From: Streptomyces zaomyceticus
Lineage (GTDB): Bacteria; Actinomycetota; Actinomycetes; Streptomycetales; Streptomycetaceae
DNA length: 64,000 bases
NCBI RefSeq assembly: GCF_014656215.1
Contig: NZ_BNBZ01000004.1
Coordinates: forward strand, 186,001-250,000
Reading direction: 5' to 3'
Shown: positions 24,150 through 32,588 of the stretch, one piece after another
Layout: each line of letters opens with the position of its first letter
Position numbering within the stretch: position 1 is the first letter of the stretch
Notes under the pieces: model-generated
The model's database searches: none
What the model saw: the letters and a program-made list of their open reading frames with translations, nothing else
Told to the model about the DNA's origin: nothing
Made by a program: the position numbers and the translations under genes

Positions 24150-27100
24150 CTAACGCTCCTGCTGATGGTTCGGACCGAGGTGGATGCTACCCGTGGTCGA
24201 GTTGCCCGCCTGTCGGCCCTGCTGGATGCCGCGGCGCAGATTGGTCAGCCGGCCGCGGACGTCGTCGGGTGCACGCGAGACCTGGGGGCCGGCCGTGTGG
24301 GCCTGCTCCTGTGCGGTCCCGGGTACGAGGTTGGCCTTCGGCACACGCCGGGGGAGGCCTGAGGTGGTGACACCGCCGGCCGCGGGCTTGCGCACCCGCT
24401 CGGCCTGGCGCACCAGCTCGTCGTTGGGCGAGGTCCGCCAGGCGGCCCCGCCGTTCTGGCGGCCGTCGGCCGGGTCGGCGGCCGGACGGGGCGCCGGAGC
24501 GGACGGCTGCGCGGCCGGAGCCTGCTGCTGCGCCTGCTGCTGCGCCTGCTCCTGGTGGAACCAGTTGGTCTCCAGGTTGTCGTACAGCGGGGTACGACCG
24601 TCACCCGTACCGGCCGGCGGCAGAGCCTCCGGACGGCGGGGCTGCTGAAGCTGCGGCTGCTGCCGGCCCGGCTCGCCGCCCGGACGCTGGGCGCCGAAGT
24701 CGCCGCCGGTGCGCTGACGCGGGGCCTGCTGCTGCGGAGCCTGCGCCTGCTGCTGGGCCTGCGGCACGAAGGGCTGCTGGCCGTACTGCTGCTGGCCGCC
24801 CTGGTACCCCTGCGGGGCGGGAGCCTGCGGCTGCGGGGCGTGCTGCGGGGCACGGCCCTGCGGCTGCTGCGGGGCACCGAAGTCGGGACGCGGGAACTGG
24901 CCGGTGGAGCCGGGACCCTGCGGGGCACCGAGGTCCGGCCGCGGGAACTGGCCCGTGGAACCGGGACCCTGGGGGGCACCGAAGTCCGGGCGCGGGAACT
25001 GCGCCGTGGACGCCGGGTCCTGCGATCCGCCCTGGTACACCTGCGGCTGCTGCGGCTGCTGCGGGGCACCGAAGTCGGGACGCGGGAACTGGCCCGTGGA
25101 ACCGGGGCCCTGCGGGGCCGCCTGAGCCGGGAACCGGCCCGTCGACTCCGAGTCCTCGTGCCCGCGCGGAGCGTCCAGCGGGGACATCTCCTGCTGCGGA
25201 CGCCGGACCGGCTGCTGCGCCTGGTCGTTGCCCCAGCTCGCGGCCTGCGGGCGCTGCGCCTGGGGGTTGCCCCCCGGCAGCTCGTACCCGCCGGTCTGGC
25301 CGGCCGCCGGGGCCTGGCCCTGCCGGCCCTGCTGCGGCGTGCCGGATCCGGTCTGCTGGGCGCCCTGGCTGCCCCACACGTCCGTACGGGACGGGATGGC
25401 GCTCGCGGCGCCGCCGATGAGGCCGCCACCCGGGCGCAGCGGGTCGTTGCTCTGCGGGGCCTGCGGGGCCTGCGGGGCCTGCGGGGCCTGCGGGTTCTGG
25501 GGGACCTGCGGCAGCTGACCGGTCCGGTCGAGCTGCGCGTTCTGCGGCTGCGGGGTGCGGGACTGCGGGGCGCCCTGCGGGCCGCCGTCGCGGGCGGGCA
25601 GCGCGGCCCGGGGACCACTCGTTCCGACCTGGCCGCGCGGAGCACCGCCGCCGAGCAGGCCGCCCGAGGGCGCACCGCCCTGGCCCGGACGTCCACCGGG
25701 GCCACCGGCCGCACCGGGACCGCCGGGGAGCCGGCCGCCGGGGGCGGAGGCACCCTGCGGCATCGCGCCCTGGCCACCGGCACCCGGCTTGGGCATCGGA
25801 GGCTTCTTGCCGCCCTGGGCGACGTCGACCGGGAGCATGACGAGCGCGGTGGTGCCGCCCGAGTCGGAGGGACGCAGCTGGATGCGGATGCCGTGTCGCA
25901 GGGACAGGCGGCCGACCACGAACAGACCCATGCGGCGGGAGACGGAGACGTCCACGGTGGGCGGCGAGGCGAGCCGCTCGTTGATCGCGGCGAGGTCCTC
26001 GGGGGAGAGGCCGATGCCGGTGTCGTGGATCTCGACGAGGACGCGGCCGTCGGGCAGCGCGTGACCGGTCACCCGGACCTTGGTCTGCGGCGAGGAGAAC
26101 GAGGTGGCGTTCTCCAGCAGCTCGGCGAGGAGGTGCACGAGGTCGTTGACGACCCGGCCGGCGACCTCGGTCGCCGGGACCGCGGCCAGTTCGATGCGCT
26201 CGTACTGCTCCACCTCGGAGGCGGCGGCACGGAGCACGTCGACCAGCGGGACCGGGCGGGTCCAGCGGCGGCCGGGCTCCTCACCCGCGAGGACGAGGAG
26301 GTTCTCACCGTTACGGCGCATACGCGTCGCGAGGTGGTCGAGCTTGAAGAGCGAGGACAGCTGGTCCGGGTCGGCCTCGCGCGACTCCAGCTCGGAGATG
26401 AGCGAGAGCTGACGCTGGATGAGGCCCTGGGAACGGCGCGAGAGGTTGGTGAACATCGCGTTGACGTTGCCCCGGAGGAGGGCCTGCTCGGCGGCGAGAC
26501 GGACGGCCTCGCGGTGCACGTCGTCGAAGGCCGCGGCCACCTGGCCGATCTCGTCCCGGGAGTGCACACCGACGGACTCGACGGAGGTGTCGACGTCCTG
26601 CGGGTCGGACTCGGAGAGCTGCTTGACGAGCTCGGGCAGACGTTCCTGGGCGACCTTGGTCGCGGTGTCCTGGAGCCGGCGCAGCGAGCGGATCATGGAC
26701 CGGGCCACGACGAAGGCGCCGATGAGCGAGACGCCGAGGACGAGGAGGATCAGCGCACCGTTGATGATGGCCTCGCGCTGCGACTCCTGCCGCAGCTCAC
26801 GGGCCATCGTCTCCATGTCGCCGAGCAGACCGCGCTCGATGCGGTTCATGGCGGCGATCTTGGTGCCGTACTCGTCGGTGAAGTTCAGGTGGCCGCGCTT
26901 GGGGCCGCTCTGCATGGCGTCGTCCGAGTTGAGGACGCGCTCGGCGTACTTCTCGGCGGCGGTGATCGACGGGTTGCCGTTGTTGAGCGAGGCGGTGCGG
27001 TCGGTGGCGTCACCACCGGTCGACTCGTAGATCGCCTGGAAGGACTTGAGCTCGACGCCCTCGGAGTTGAGCGCGGCCTCGCCGTAGAGGCGGTCACCCT

Positions 27101-27992
27101 GCTGGACCTTGCCCGAGGTCTTGTCGCTCGCGGGCAGCGCCGCCGCGATGATCGCCTGCTGGATGGAGGCGTACTCCTTGGCGGACGAGAAGGCGGCGAG
27201 CGCCCGGGTCCGCTTGATCATCTCGGGGTTGCTGGTCGCCTGGGCCATGTCCTGGGACAGGCTGAGCAGCGAGCGGATGAGGCGGCTGTACGCCTCGACC
27301 GTCACCGAGTTGGAGACGCCCTTCTCGTAGGCGTTGCCGCGGATCGTGTTGAGCTGGATGACCTGCGAGGCGATCTGGCTGACGTTCTGCCGGATGCTGC
27401 GCAGCGCCTCGTCGCCCTCGGTGGCCGGGATGGCCTCCGTCGCCTCGAGGAAGGCCTTGTACTCGCGGTCCGTCTTACGGCGCGGGTTGGCGACCTGGTA
27501 GTCGCTGACCGGGCGGCCGTTGGCGAGCGGACCCGCGGACAGGTCGCGCTCGGACTGGAGGGCCTGCGCGAGGTCGGTCGCCTCTCGCGTCAGCTTGGTG
27601 AGCAGCTGCATGTGGTCGAGCTGCTCCATGTCCTGGAGCGACTCGCTGATGCGGATGCCGCCCAGGGTGGTCGCGGCCACCACGGGGAGGGTGAGCAGCG
27701 CGACCAGGCGCGTGGAGATGCGCCAGTTGCGCAGGGCTATTCGCGGCCCGACCTCGTTCTCGGCCCGGGCCTTGGGGGGTGCGTCGGACGGCTCGGCGGT
27801 CGCGGCCGAGGCGCTGGTGCGCCTGCTGCCGTCACCGCCGTCGCCGGACGGACCCTGACCCTGGTTCGGGGTGTGCGAGGCCGAGGGACCGCGGTCGGTC
27901 CCGGCGCGCGGTTCCTGCTCCGCCGGAGCATCCGCGCGGCCCTGGCGGGGCTGGGGAGACCCCGAGCCATCCCTCTTGAAACGTCCCTGCAC
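24150..27992 (-). CDS. cvnA1: Conservon sensor histidine-kinase-like protein CvnA1
   Basis: This 1280-residue protein has a cytoplasmic Gly/Ala-rich N-terminus of about 95 residues and a first membrane helix (LVALLTLPVVAATTLGGI). A nitrate/nitrite-sensing-type extracellular domain follows, then a second helix (ALILLVLGVSLIGAFVVA near 420), HAMP, an H-box-like LDHLATRMRRNGENLLVLAGEE, and HATPase_c with LLENATSFSSP and EIHDTGIGL. The last 540 residues are a disordered Gln/Pro/Gly tail with 17-residue repeats (GSTGQFPRPDFGAPQ). By gene order next to the FAH gene and gltX it corresponds to S. coelicolor cvn1. The start is GTG with AGAGG 10 nt upstream. Confidence 0.93.
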   Translation of the reverse strand: MQGRFKRDGSGSPQPRQGRADAPAEQEPRAGTDRGPSASHTPNQGQGPSGDGGDGSRRTSASAATAEPSDAPPKARAENEVGPRIALRNWRISTRLVALLTLPVVAATTLGGIRISESLQDMEQLDHMQLLTKLTREATDLAQALQSERDLSAGPLANGRPVSDYQVANPRRKTDREYKAFLEATEAIPATEGDEALRSIRQNVSQIASQVIQLNTIRGNAYEKGVSNSVTVEAYSRLIRSLLSLSQDMAQATSNPEMIKRTRALAAFSSAKEYASIQQAIIAAALPASDKTSGKVQQGDRLYGEAALNSEGVELKSFQAIYESTGGDATDRTASLNNGNPSITAAEKYAERVLNSDDAMQSGPKRGHLNFTDEYGTKIAAMNRIERGLLGDMETMARELRQESQREAIINGALILLVLGVSLIGAFVVARSMIRSLRRLQDTATKVAQERLPELVKQLSESDPQDVDTSVESVGVHSRDEIGQVAAAFDDVHREAVRLAAEQALLRGNVNAMFTNLSRRSQGLIQRQLSLISELESREADPDQLSSLFKLDHLATRMRRNGENLLVLAGEEPGRRWTRPVPLVDVLRAAASEVEQYERIELAAVPATEVAGRVVNDLVHLLAELLENATSFSSPQTKVRVTGHALPDGRVLVEIHDTGIGLSPEDLAAINERLASPPTVDVSVSRRMGLFVVGRLSLRHGIRIQLRPSDSGGTTALVMLPVDVAQGGKKPPMPKPGAGGQGAMPQGASAPGGRLPGGPGAAGGPGGRPGQGGAPSGGLLGGGAPRGQVGTSGPRAALPARDGGPQGAPQSRTPQPQNAQLDRTGQLPQVPQNPQAPQAPQAPQAPQSNDPLRPGGGLIGGAASAIPSRTDVWGSQGAQQTGSGTPQQGRQGQAPAAGQTGGYELPGGNPQAQRPQAASWGNDQAQQPVRRPQQEMSPLDAPRGHEDSESTGRFPAQAAPQGPGSTGQFPRPDFGAPQQPQQPQVYQGGSQDPASTAQFPRPDFGAPQGPGSTGQFPRPDLGAPQGPGSTGQFPRPDFGAPQQPQGRAPQHAPQPQAPAPQGYQGGQQQYGQQPFVPQAQQQAQAPQQQAPRQRTGGDFGAQRPGGEPGRQQPQLQQPRRPEALPPAGTGDGRTPLYDNLETNWFHQEQAQQQAQQQAPAAQPSAPAPRPAADPADGRQNGGAAWRTSPNDELVRQAERVRKPAAGGVTTSGLPRRVPKANLVPGTAQEQAHTAGPQVSRAPDDVRGRLTNLRRGIQQGRQAGNSTTGSIHLGPNHQQER
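24870..25113. repeat. 51-bp coding repeats in cvnA1
   Basis: Three tandem 51-bp units (about 24870, 24921 and 24972) and a fourth at about 25062 each encode GP-G-STGQFPRPD-x-GAPQ on the minus strand. Units are about 85-95% identical. Confidence 0.85.
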
Positions 27993-28058
27993 TAGCGTCG
28001 CAACCTCTGGACCAGGCGTCCTTCCGGATGAACGGAGAGGACGGTGTCGGTGTCAATC

Positions 28059-28158
28059 GGAGTGCGTGGAGAGCACTCCAGGTGGTCGTCGGTGACCGGC
28101 GCAGTTCCCCCTTCCCCGCCACTAGGCCGGCGCTGCGTTGCGCCCCCTGCGCGCCGGC
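28059..28158. promoter_or_regulatory. Inverted repeats in the 500-bp gap upstream of cvn1
   Basis: Between cvnA1 (27992) and 28489 there is no supported gene. It holds GGAGTGC/GCACTCC (28059-28065 and 28073-28079), which could be an operator near the cvn1 promoter, and GCCGGCGC/GCGCCGGC (28126-28133 and 28151-28158), a hairpin. Base composition drops in GC towards 28480, as in promoter regions. Confidence 0.4.
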
Positions 28159-28488
28159 TTGAAACCCGCGGCGGTGCGTGGAATTCCAGCACAGTGCCGG
28201 ACCTCCAACAAGGGCCTCGTGTCGCACCGCGAGGGTCATGACAACCCGTGCGCAGAGCGTCACCGCATGTAGAAGATGATCAGGGAGGATTCGGGCGTTT
28301 CTCCTCCAATGGCCCCGCGTACCCGTGTGTCCCAGTCGCGATGATCAGGAGCGGAATAGAGCATTCAGTGGCGGAATGTCCCTTTCCGTGACCACGGATG
28401 GCAGTCCGTAATGCCTGAAATGCGGCGCCAGTGGTGAGCAAACTCACACGGCGATTGATGTCTTAGCCATGCATTCGAAGGGAATCGC

Positions 28489-28767
28489 ATGTTTAGCCTG
28501 ACGCTTTACACCCCCTCGCGCCCGAACGCGGCGCCCGTTCCGGAACAAGGTCAGATCACCGCGATGAAGACGACGACGCCCGGCACCACGGCCAACCCCC
28601 GCCGTTCCACCCTCGTCCACCTCACGGACGCCGCAGACCTCGGCCGGCCCGCGCTGCCCGAGTACGCGCTCGAGCTGCCCGCGAAGACGGCCAACCCGCG
28701 CCGCACCGTCCTCATGCAGCCGCCGGCCCCGTACCAGCCCGAGCCGTACGCCTCCGCGACCCGCTGA
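28489..28767 (+). CDS. Small protein with duplicated T-A-N-P-R-R motif, function unknown
   Basis: This protein has up to 92 residues, with no signal peptide, membrane helix or cysteine. The motif ANPRRSTLVHL recurs as ANPRRTVLMQP 27 residues later, and the end is proline/tyrosine-rich. Two starts compete: ATG 28489 (AAGGGA 6 nt upstream) and ATG 28564 (67 residues, weak ribosome site). Codons before 28564 have lower third-position GC (TTT, CTT, GTT, GAA, CAA, GGT), while those after are typical Streptomyces coding sequence. That makes the shorter form credible, with the first part being leader. I do not recognise the family. Confidence 0.6.
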   Translation: MFSLTLYTPSRPNAAPVPEQGQITAMKTTTPGTTANPRRSTLVHLTDAADLGRPALPEYALELPAKTANPRRTVLMQPPAPYQPEPYASATR

Positions 28768-28896
28768 CCCACCGCCGACCCCACCCGCGTGATCCGTGTC
28801 GCCGGACGCGGTGACATCGCCGGTCGGCCGCCCCCGCGCCGCGTTAGCCTGGAGCGTCAGACTCCAGCCAGCACCAAGTGAGGGGCGACAGCACTC

Positions 28897-29691
28897 GTGC
28901 GCATCGCCAGATTCTCCATCGACGGCAATGTGGCCTTCGGCGCCGTCGAGGGCGAGGGAACCGTCGAGTCCGGCGGCCTCGTCCTCGACATCATCAAGGG
29001 CATCCCGTACACCGACTTCGAGCTCAGCGGCACCAAGGTCCCGCTGAGCAAGGTACGGCTCCTGCCGCCCGTGCTCCCCAACAAGGTCGTGGCCATCGGC
29101 CGCAACTACGCGGAGCACGCCGCCGAACTCGGCAACGAGGTCCCCGACGTCCCCGTCGCCTTCTTCAAGCCCACCACCTCGGTGATCGGCTCCGGCGACG
29201 CCATCGAGTACCCCTCCTTCTCCAACGAACTGCACCACGAGGCCGAACTGGCCGTGGTCATCGGCCGGATGTGCCGAGAGGTGCCCCGCGAGCGCGTCAA
29301 GGACGTCGTCTTCGGCTACACCTGCGCCAATGACGTCACCGCCCGCGACGCCCAGCAGCGCGAGAAGCAGTGGGCCCGCGCCAAGGGCTTCGACACCTCC
29401 TGCCCCCTGGGGCCCTGGGTGGAGACGGGCATGAGCATCGCTGCCGCGAGCGACCTGACCATCCAGGCCACGGTCAACGGCGAACAGCGCCAGCTGGGTC
29501 GGACGAGCGACATGATCCGCTCCATCGAGGACCTGGTCGTCCACATCACCGAGGCCATGACGCTGCTCCCCGGCGACGTCATCCTCACCGGCACACCCGC
29601 CGGGGTCGGCCCCCTCAACGTCGGCGACGAGGTCGCCGTCACCATCGAAGGCATCGGCACTCTCACCAATAAGGTGATCAAGCGTGGCTAA
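28897..29691 (+). CDS. Fumarylacetoacetate hydrolase (FAH) family protein
   Basis: This 264-residue protein has the FAH C-terminal fold from about residue 58 onward. Motifs are VVAIGRNYAEHAAE, the metal-binding HHEAELAVVIG (E-x-E) with NDVTARD (Asp), and the terminal LLPGDVILTGTPAGVG. Family members are fumarylpyruvate or acylpyruvate hydrolases, oxaloacetate decarboxylases or HpaG-type isomerases; the exact substrate is not decided. The start is GTG with GAGGGG upstream. Its stop overlaps the gltX start by 8 nt, so the two genes are cotranscribed. Confidence 0.9.
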   Translation: MRIARFSIDGNVAFGAVEGEGTVESGGLVLDIIKGIPYTDFELSGTKVPLSKVRLLPPVLPNKVVAIGRNYAEHAAELGNEVPDVPVAFFKPTTSVIGSGDAIEYPSFSNELHHEAELAVVIGRMCREVPRERVKDVVFGYTCANDVTARDAQQREKQWARAKGFDTSCPLGPWVETGMSIAAASDLTIQATVNGEQRQLGRTSDMIRSIEDLVVHITEAMTLLPGDVILTGTPAGVGPLNVGDEVAVTIEGIGTLTNKVIKRG

Positions 29692-31198
29692 CGCGAACTC
29701 CCCCAAGCTCTCGACTTCGCTCGAGCAGGGGGCACCCCCCCGCGTCCGTTTCTGTCCCTCGCCGACCGGCAACCCCCACGTGGGTCTGGTCCGCACCGCT
29801 CTCTTCAACTGGGCCTTCGCCCGGCACAACGAGGGCACCATGGTCTTCCGCATCGAGGACACCGACGCTGCGCGCGACTCCGAGGAGTCGTACGACCAGC
29901 TGCTCGACTCCCTGAAGTGGCTCGGCCTCGACTGGGACGAGGGCCCGGAGGTGGGCGGCCCGCACGCGCCCTACCGCCAGTCGCAGCGGATGGACATCTA
30001 CAAGGACGTCGCCGACAAGCTGCTCGCGGGCGGATACGCGTACCCCTGCTACTGCACCACCGAGGAGCTCGACGAGCGCCGCGCCGCCGCCCGCGCCGCC
30101 GGCCGCCCCTCCGGCTACGACGGCCACTGCCGCGACCTGACCGCCGAGCAGAAGGCGGCGTACGAGGCCGAGGGCCGCGCGTCGATCGTCCGCTTCCGGA
30201 TGCCCGACGAGCCGATCACCTTCACCGACCTGGTCCGCGGCGAGCTCACCTTCACCCCGGAGAACGTGCCGGACTACGGCATCCTCCGGGCCAACGGCGC
30301 CCCGCTGTACACCCTGGTCAACCCGGTCGACGACGCCCTGATGGAGATCACCCACGTCCTGCGCGGCGAGGACCTGCTCTCCTCCACCCCCCGCCAGGTC
30401 GCGCTCTACAAGGCACTGATCGAGCTGGGCGTCGCCAAGGAGATCCCGTCCTTCGGCCACCTGCCGTACGTCATGGGCGAGGGCAACAAGAAGCTCTCCA
30501 AGCGTGACCCCGAGGCCTCCCTCAACCTCTACAGGGAGCGCGGCTTCCTCCCCGAGGGCCTGCTGAACTACCTCTCGCTCCTCGGCTGGTCCTTCTCGGC
30601 CGACCAGGACATCTTCACCATCCCCGAGATGGTGGCGAAGTTCGACATCGCCGAGGTCAACGCCAACCCGGCGCGCTTCGACCTCAAGAAGGCCGAGTCG
30701 ATCAACGCCGACCACATCCGGATGCTGGACGTGAAGGCCTTCGCCGCGGCCTGCGAGCCCTGGCTGCGGGCCCCGTTCGCCAACTGGGCGCCCGAGGACT
30801 TCGACCGCGCCGCCTGGGAGGCCATCGCGCCGCACGCCCAGACCCGGGTGACCGTCCTCTCGGACATCACGGCCAACGTGGACTTCCTCTTCCTGTCCGA
30901 GCCGGTCTTCGACCAGCCCTCGTGGGACAAGGCGATGAAGGGCGAGCCCGCGGCCCTCCTCACCACCGCCCGCGAGAAGCTCGAGGCCGCCGACTGGAGC
31001 GACCCCGAGTCCCTCAAGAACGCGGTGCTGGCCGCCGGCGAGGCCCACGGCCTCAAGCTCGGCAAGGCCCAGGCCCCGGTCCGTGTCGCCGTCACCGGCC
31101 GCACGGTCGGCCTGCCCCTCTTCGAGTCCCTGGAGATCCTGGGCAAGGAGAAGACCCTGAGCCGCGTCGACGCGGCTCTGGCGAAGCTCACCTCCTGA
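29684..31198 (+). CDS. gltX: Glutamyl-tRNA synthetase with a repeat-derived N-terminal extension
   Basis: This 504-residue class I synthetase has the HIGH-equivalent HVGL in CPSPTGNPHVGLVRTALFNW and the KMSKS-equivalent KLSKRDPE. It charges tRNA-Glu and, in bacteria lacking GlnRS, also tRNA-Gln, which is then amidated. The conserved protein normally begins shortly before RVRFCPSPTG. Here about 20 extra residues precede it, of which residues 5-19 are encoded by a Streptomyces palindromic repeat. No start codon lies between the repeat and the catalytic core, so the extension must be translated. GTG 29684 has AAGG 9 nt upstream and overlaps the FAH gene. Confidence 0.95.
   Translation: MANANSPKLSTSLEQGAPPRVRFCPSPTGNPHVGLVRTALFNWAFARHNEGTMVFRIEDTDAARDSEESYDQLLDSLKWLGLDWDEGPEVGGPHAPYRQSQRMDIYKDVADKLLAGGYAYPCYCTTEELDERRAAARAAGRPSGYDGHCRDLTAEQKAAYEAEGRASIVRFRMPDEPITFTDLVRGELTFTPENVPDYGILRANGAPLYTLVNPVDDALMEITHVLRGEDLLSSTPRQVALYKALIELGVAKEIPSFGHLPYVMGEGNKKLSKRDPEASLNLYRERGFLPEGLLNYLSLLGWSFSADQDIFTIPEMVAKFDIAEVNANPARFDLKKAESINADHIRMLDVKAFAAACEPWLRAPFANWAPEDFDRAAWEAIAPHAQTRVTVLSDITANVDFLFLSEPVFDQPSWDKAMKGEPAALLTTAREKLEAADWSDPESLKNAVLAAGEAHGLKLGKAQAPVRVAVTGRTVGLPLFESLEILGKEKTLSRVDAALAKLTS
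29698..29740. repeat. Dispersed palindromic repeat, copy 1 (inside gltX)
   Basis: The 43-bp element runs CTCCCCC-AAGCTC-...-GAGC-AGGGGG-CACCCC, an imperfect palindrome ending in C-rich sequence. The reverse complement matches 44241-44281 at most positions. I recall such elements as frequent in Streptomyces intergenic DNA. Here it is in frame within a coding region. Confidence 0.75.
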
Positions 31199-31212
31199 CC
31201 CCTCCCGCGCGG

Positions 31213-31224
31213 TACGGTCGAGCC
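31213..31224 (+). promoter_or_regulatory. -10 box placed for a leaderless HAD transcript
   Basis: TACGGT (31213-31218) lies exactly 6 nt before the ATG and there is no purine-rich ribosome site, the same layout as at accB and acyP. Confidence 0.45.
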
Positions 31225-31947
31225 ATGACCATCCGCGCGGTGCTGTGGGACGTCGACGACACGATCTTCGACTACGCCCGCGCCGACCACGTCGGCATGA
31301 GCGCGCACCTGACGGCCGAGGGCCTGGTGGACGGATTCGACTCCGTCGACCAGGCCCTTCGTCGTTGGCGGGAGCTCACGGCGATCCACTGGCGCATCTT
31401 CGAGGCCGGCGGGGTCGACTTCCAGGAGCAGCGCCGGGAGCGCGTCCGGGACTTCCTGGCGCGGCCGGGCCTCACCGCCGCCGAGGCCGACGACTGGTTC
31501 GAGCGGTACGTCTCCCACTACGAGGCGGCCTGGGAGCTCTTCCCCGACACCGTCCCCGTCCTGGACCTGCTGGCCGACGACTACCGCCACGGGATCCTGT
31601 CGAACTCCAGCCTCCACAACCAGGAGCGCAAGCTCCGGGTCCTCGGCGTACGCGACCGCTTCGAGGCCGTTCTCTGCGCCGCGGAGCTCGGGGTGGCCAA
31701 ACCGGCCCCCGAGGCCTTCCACGCGGCCTGTACCGCCCTTGACCTGCGTCCGGGCGAGGTGGCCTACGTGGGGGACCAGCCCGACATCGACGCCAGGGGC
31801 GCGGTGGAGGCCGGGCTGCGGGGCATCTGGCTGGACCGCGCGGACACCGGCGGCAGGCCCGAACTGCACCGCATCACGGACCTCCGCCAGCTCCCGGCCC
31901 TGCTCGGCGGGCATACCCGTTTTGGAGCACCGTCCACCTTCGGGTAA
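31225..31947 (+). CDS. HAD-superfamily hydrolase
   Basis: This 240-residue protein has motif I DVDDTIFDY (nucleophile Asp9 and Asp11), a helical C1 cap, motif II SNSS, motif III Lys in GVAKPAPEAF, and motif IV VGDQPDIDARGA. This is the layout of phosphoglycolate phosphatase-like or haloacid dehalogenase-like phosphatases (YjjG/PGP group). The substrate is unknown. It starts 26 nt after gltX but appears to have its own promoter. Confidence 0.88.
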   Translation: MTIRAVLWDVDDTIFDYARADHVGMSAHLTAEGLVDGFDSVDQALRRWRELTAIHWRIFEAGGVDFQEQRRERVRDFLARPGLTAAEADDWFERYVSHYEAAWELFPDTVPVLDLLADDYRHGILSNSSLHNQERKLRVLGVRDRFEAVLCAAELGVAKPAPEAFHAACTALDLRPGEVAYVGDQPDIDARGAVEAGLRGIWLDRADTGGRPELHRITDLRQLPALLGGHTRFGAPSTFG

Positions 31948-32040
31948 TGTTCTTCCTGCGCCGAGGGGAACAAGCCGAAAGGCAAGAACCCGGAAAGCGC
32001 AAGCCGAGCAAGATCCTCCCTGGTGGGGACATTGCCCCGG

Positions 32041-32112
32041 TGGCCTATGGTGTAATTGGCAGCACGACGGTTTCTGGTTCCGTTAGTCTTGGTTCGAGTC
32101 CAGGTAGGCCAG
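32041..32112 (+). tRNA. tRNA-Gln (CUG anticodon), copy 1
   Basis: The 72-nt cloverleaf pairs acceptor TGGCCTA with TAGGCCA and has discriminator G. The anticodon loop is TTCTGGT (anticodon CTG) and the T loop GGTTCGAGTCC. No CCA is encoded. Confidence 0.95.
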
Positions 32113-32153
32113 CTCGCAGAGCTTTATCTGCAAATCGTGGATGGCATCCACAA

Positions 32154-32226
32154 GCCCCCGTTGTGTAGCGGCCTAGCACGCCGCCCTCTCAAGGCGGTAG
32201 CGCCGGTTCGAATCCGGTCGGGGGTA
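32154..32226 (+). tRNA. tRNA-Glu (CUC anticodon), copy 1
   Basis: The 73-nt cloverleaf pairs acceptor GCCCCCG with CGGGGGT and has discriminator A. The anticodon stem is CCGCC/GGCGG around CTCTCAA (anticodon CTC), and the T arm CCGGTTCGAATCCGG. CCA is not encoded. Confidence 0.95.
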
Positions 32227-32279
32227 CTGATCCATCCTGTAGGTCACTTGGGTAGCTCCCAGTGGATCTACGGTGACAT

Positions 32280-32299
32280 CACCCGGTTTCGACCGGGTG
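32280..32299 (+). other. Perfect hairpin between two tRNA-Glu genes
   Basis: CACCCGGT-TTCG-ACCGGGTG is an 8-bp stem with a UUCG-like tetraloop. It is preceded by CACTTGGG/CCCAGTG (around 32245-32263). It may be a processing signal or a decayed tRNA T-arm; a complete cloverleaf cannot be drawn. Confidence 0.55.
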
Positions 32300-32310
32300 G
32301 GATCGCTAGG

Positions 32311-32383
32311 GCCCCCGTTGTGTAGCGGCCTAGCACGCCGCCCTCTCAAGGCGGTAGCGCCGGTTCGAATCCGGTCGGGGGTA
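32311..32383 (+). tRNA. tRNA-Glu (CUC anticodon), copy 2
   Basis: The sequence is identical to the first tRNA-Glu over all 73 nt, including anticodon CTC. Confidence 0.95.
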
Positions 32384-32397
32384 CGGTGTAACCACCA

Positions 32398-32469
32398 TGG
32401 CCTATGGTGTAATTGGCAACACTACGGTTTCTGGTACCGTCATTCTTGGTTCGAGTCCAGGTAGGCCAG
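32398..32469 (+). tRNA. tRNA-Gln (CUG anticodon), copy 2
   Basis: The 72-nt cloverleaf has the same acceptor and T arm as copy 1. The differences fall in the D and anticodon arms (GCAACACTACGG against GCAGCACGACGG, and GGTACCGTCATT against GGTTCCGTTAGT), with the anticodon CTG kept. Confidence 0.95.
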
Positions 32470-32509
32470 CTCGCAGAGCTTTATCTGCACCGCGGATCTG
32501 ATCCGCAAG

Positions 32510-32582
32510 GCCCCCGTTGTGTAGCGGCCTAGCACGCCGCCCTCTCAAGGCGGTAGCGCCGGTTCGAATCCGGTCGGGGGTA
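32510..32582 (+). tRNA. tRNA-Glu (CUC anticodon), copy 3
   Basis: This is identical to the other two tRNA-Glu copies. It closes the five-tRNA array, 6 nt before the terminator hairpin. Confidence 0.95.
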
Positions 32583-32588
32583 CAAGAC

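Noticed and set aside
24555..27995. A 1146-codon plus-strand open frame across cvnA1
   Set aside because: It is antisense to a complete CvnA protein, with compositionally biased Leu/Arg/Gly sequence and no domain.
28489..28767. Lanthipeptide or other RiPP precursor
   Set aside because: No Cys and no modification enzyme gene lie nearby. A peptide-precursor role has no support beyond small size.
32227..32310. A sixth tRNA between the Glu genes
   Set aside because: Hairpins are present, but no acceptor stem, D arm and anticodon arm can be assembled into a cloverleaf.
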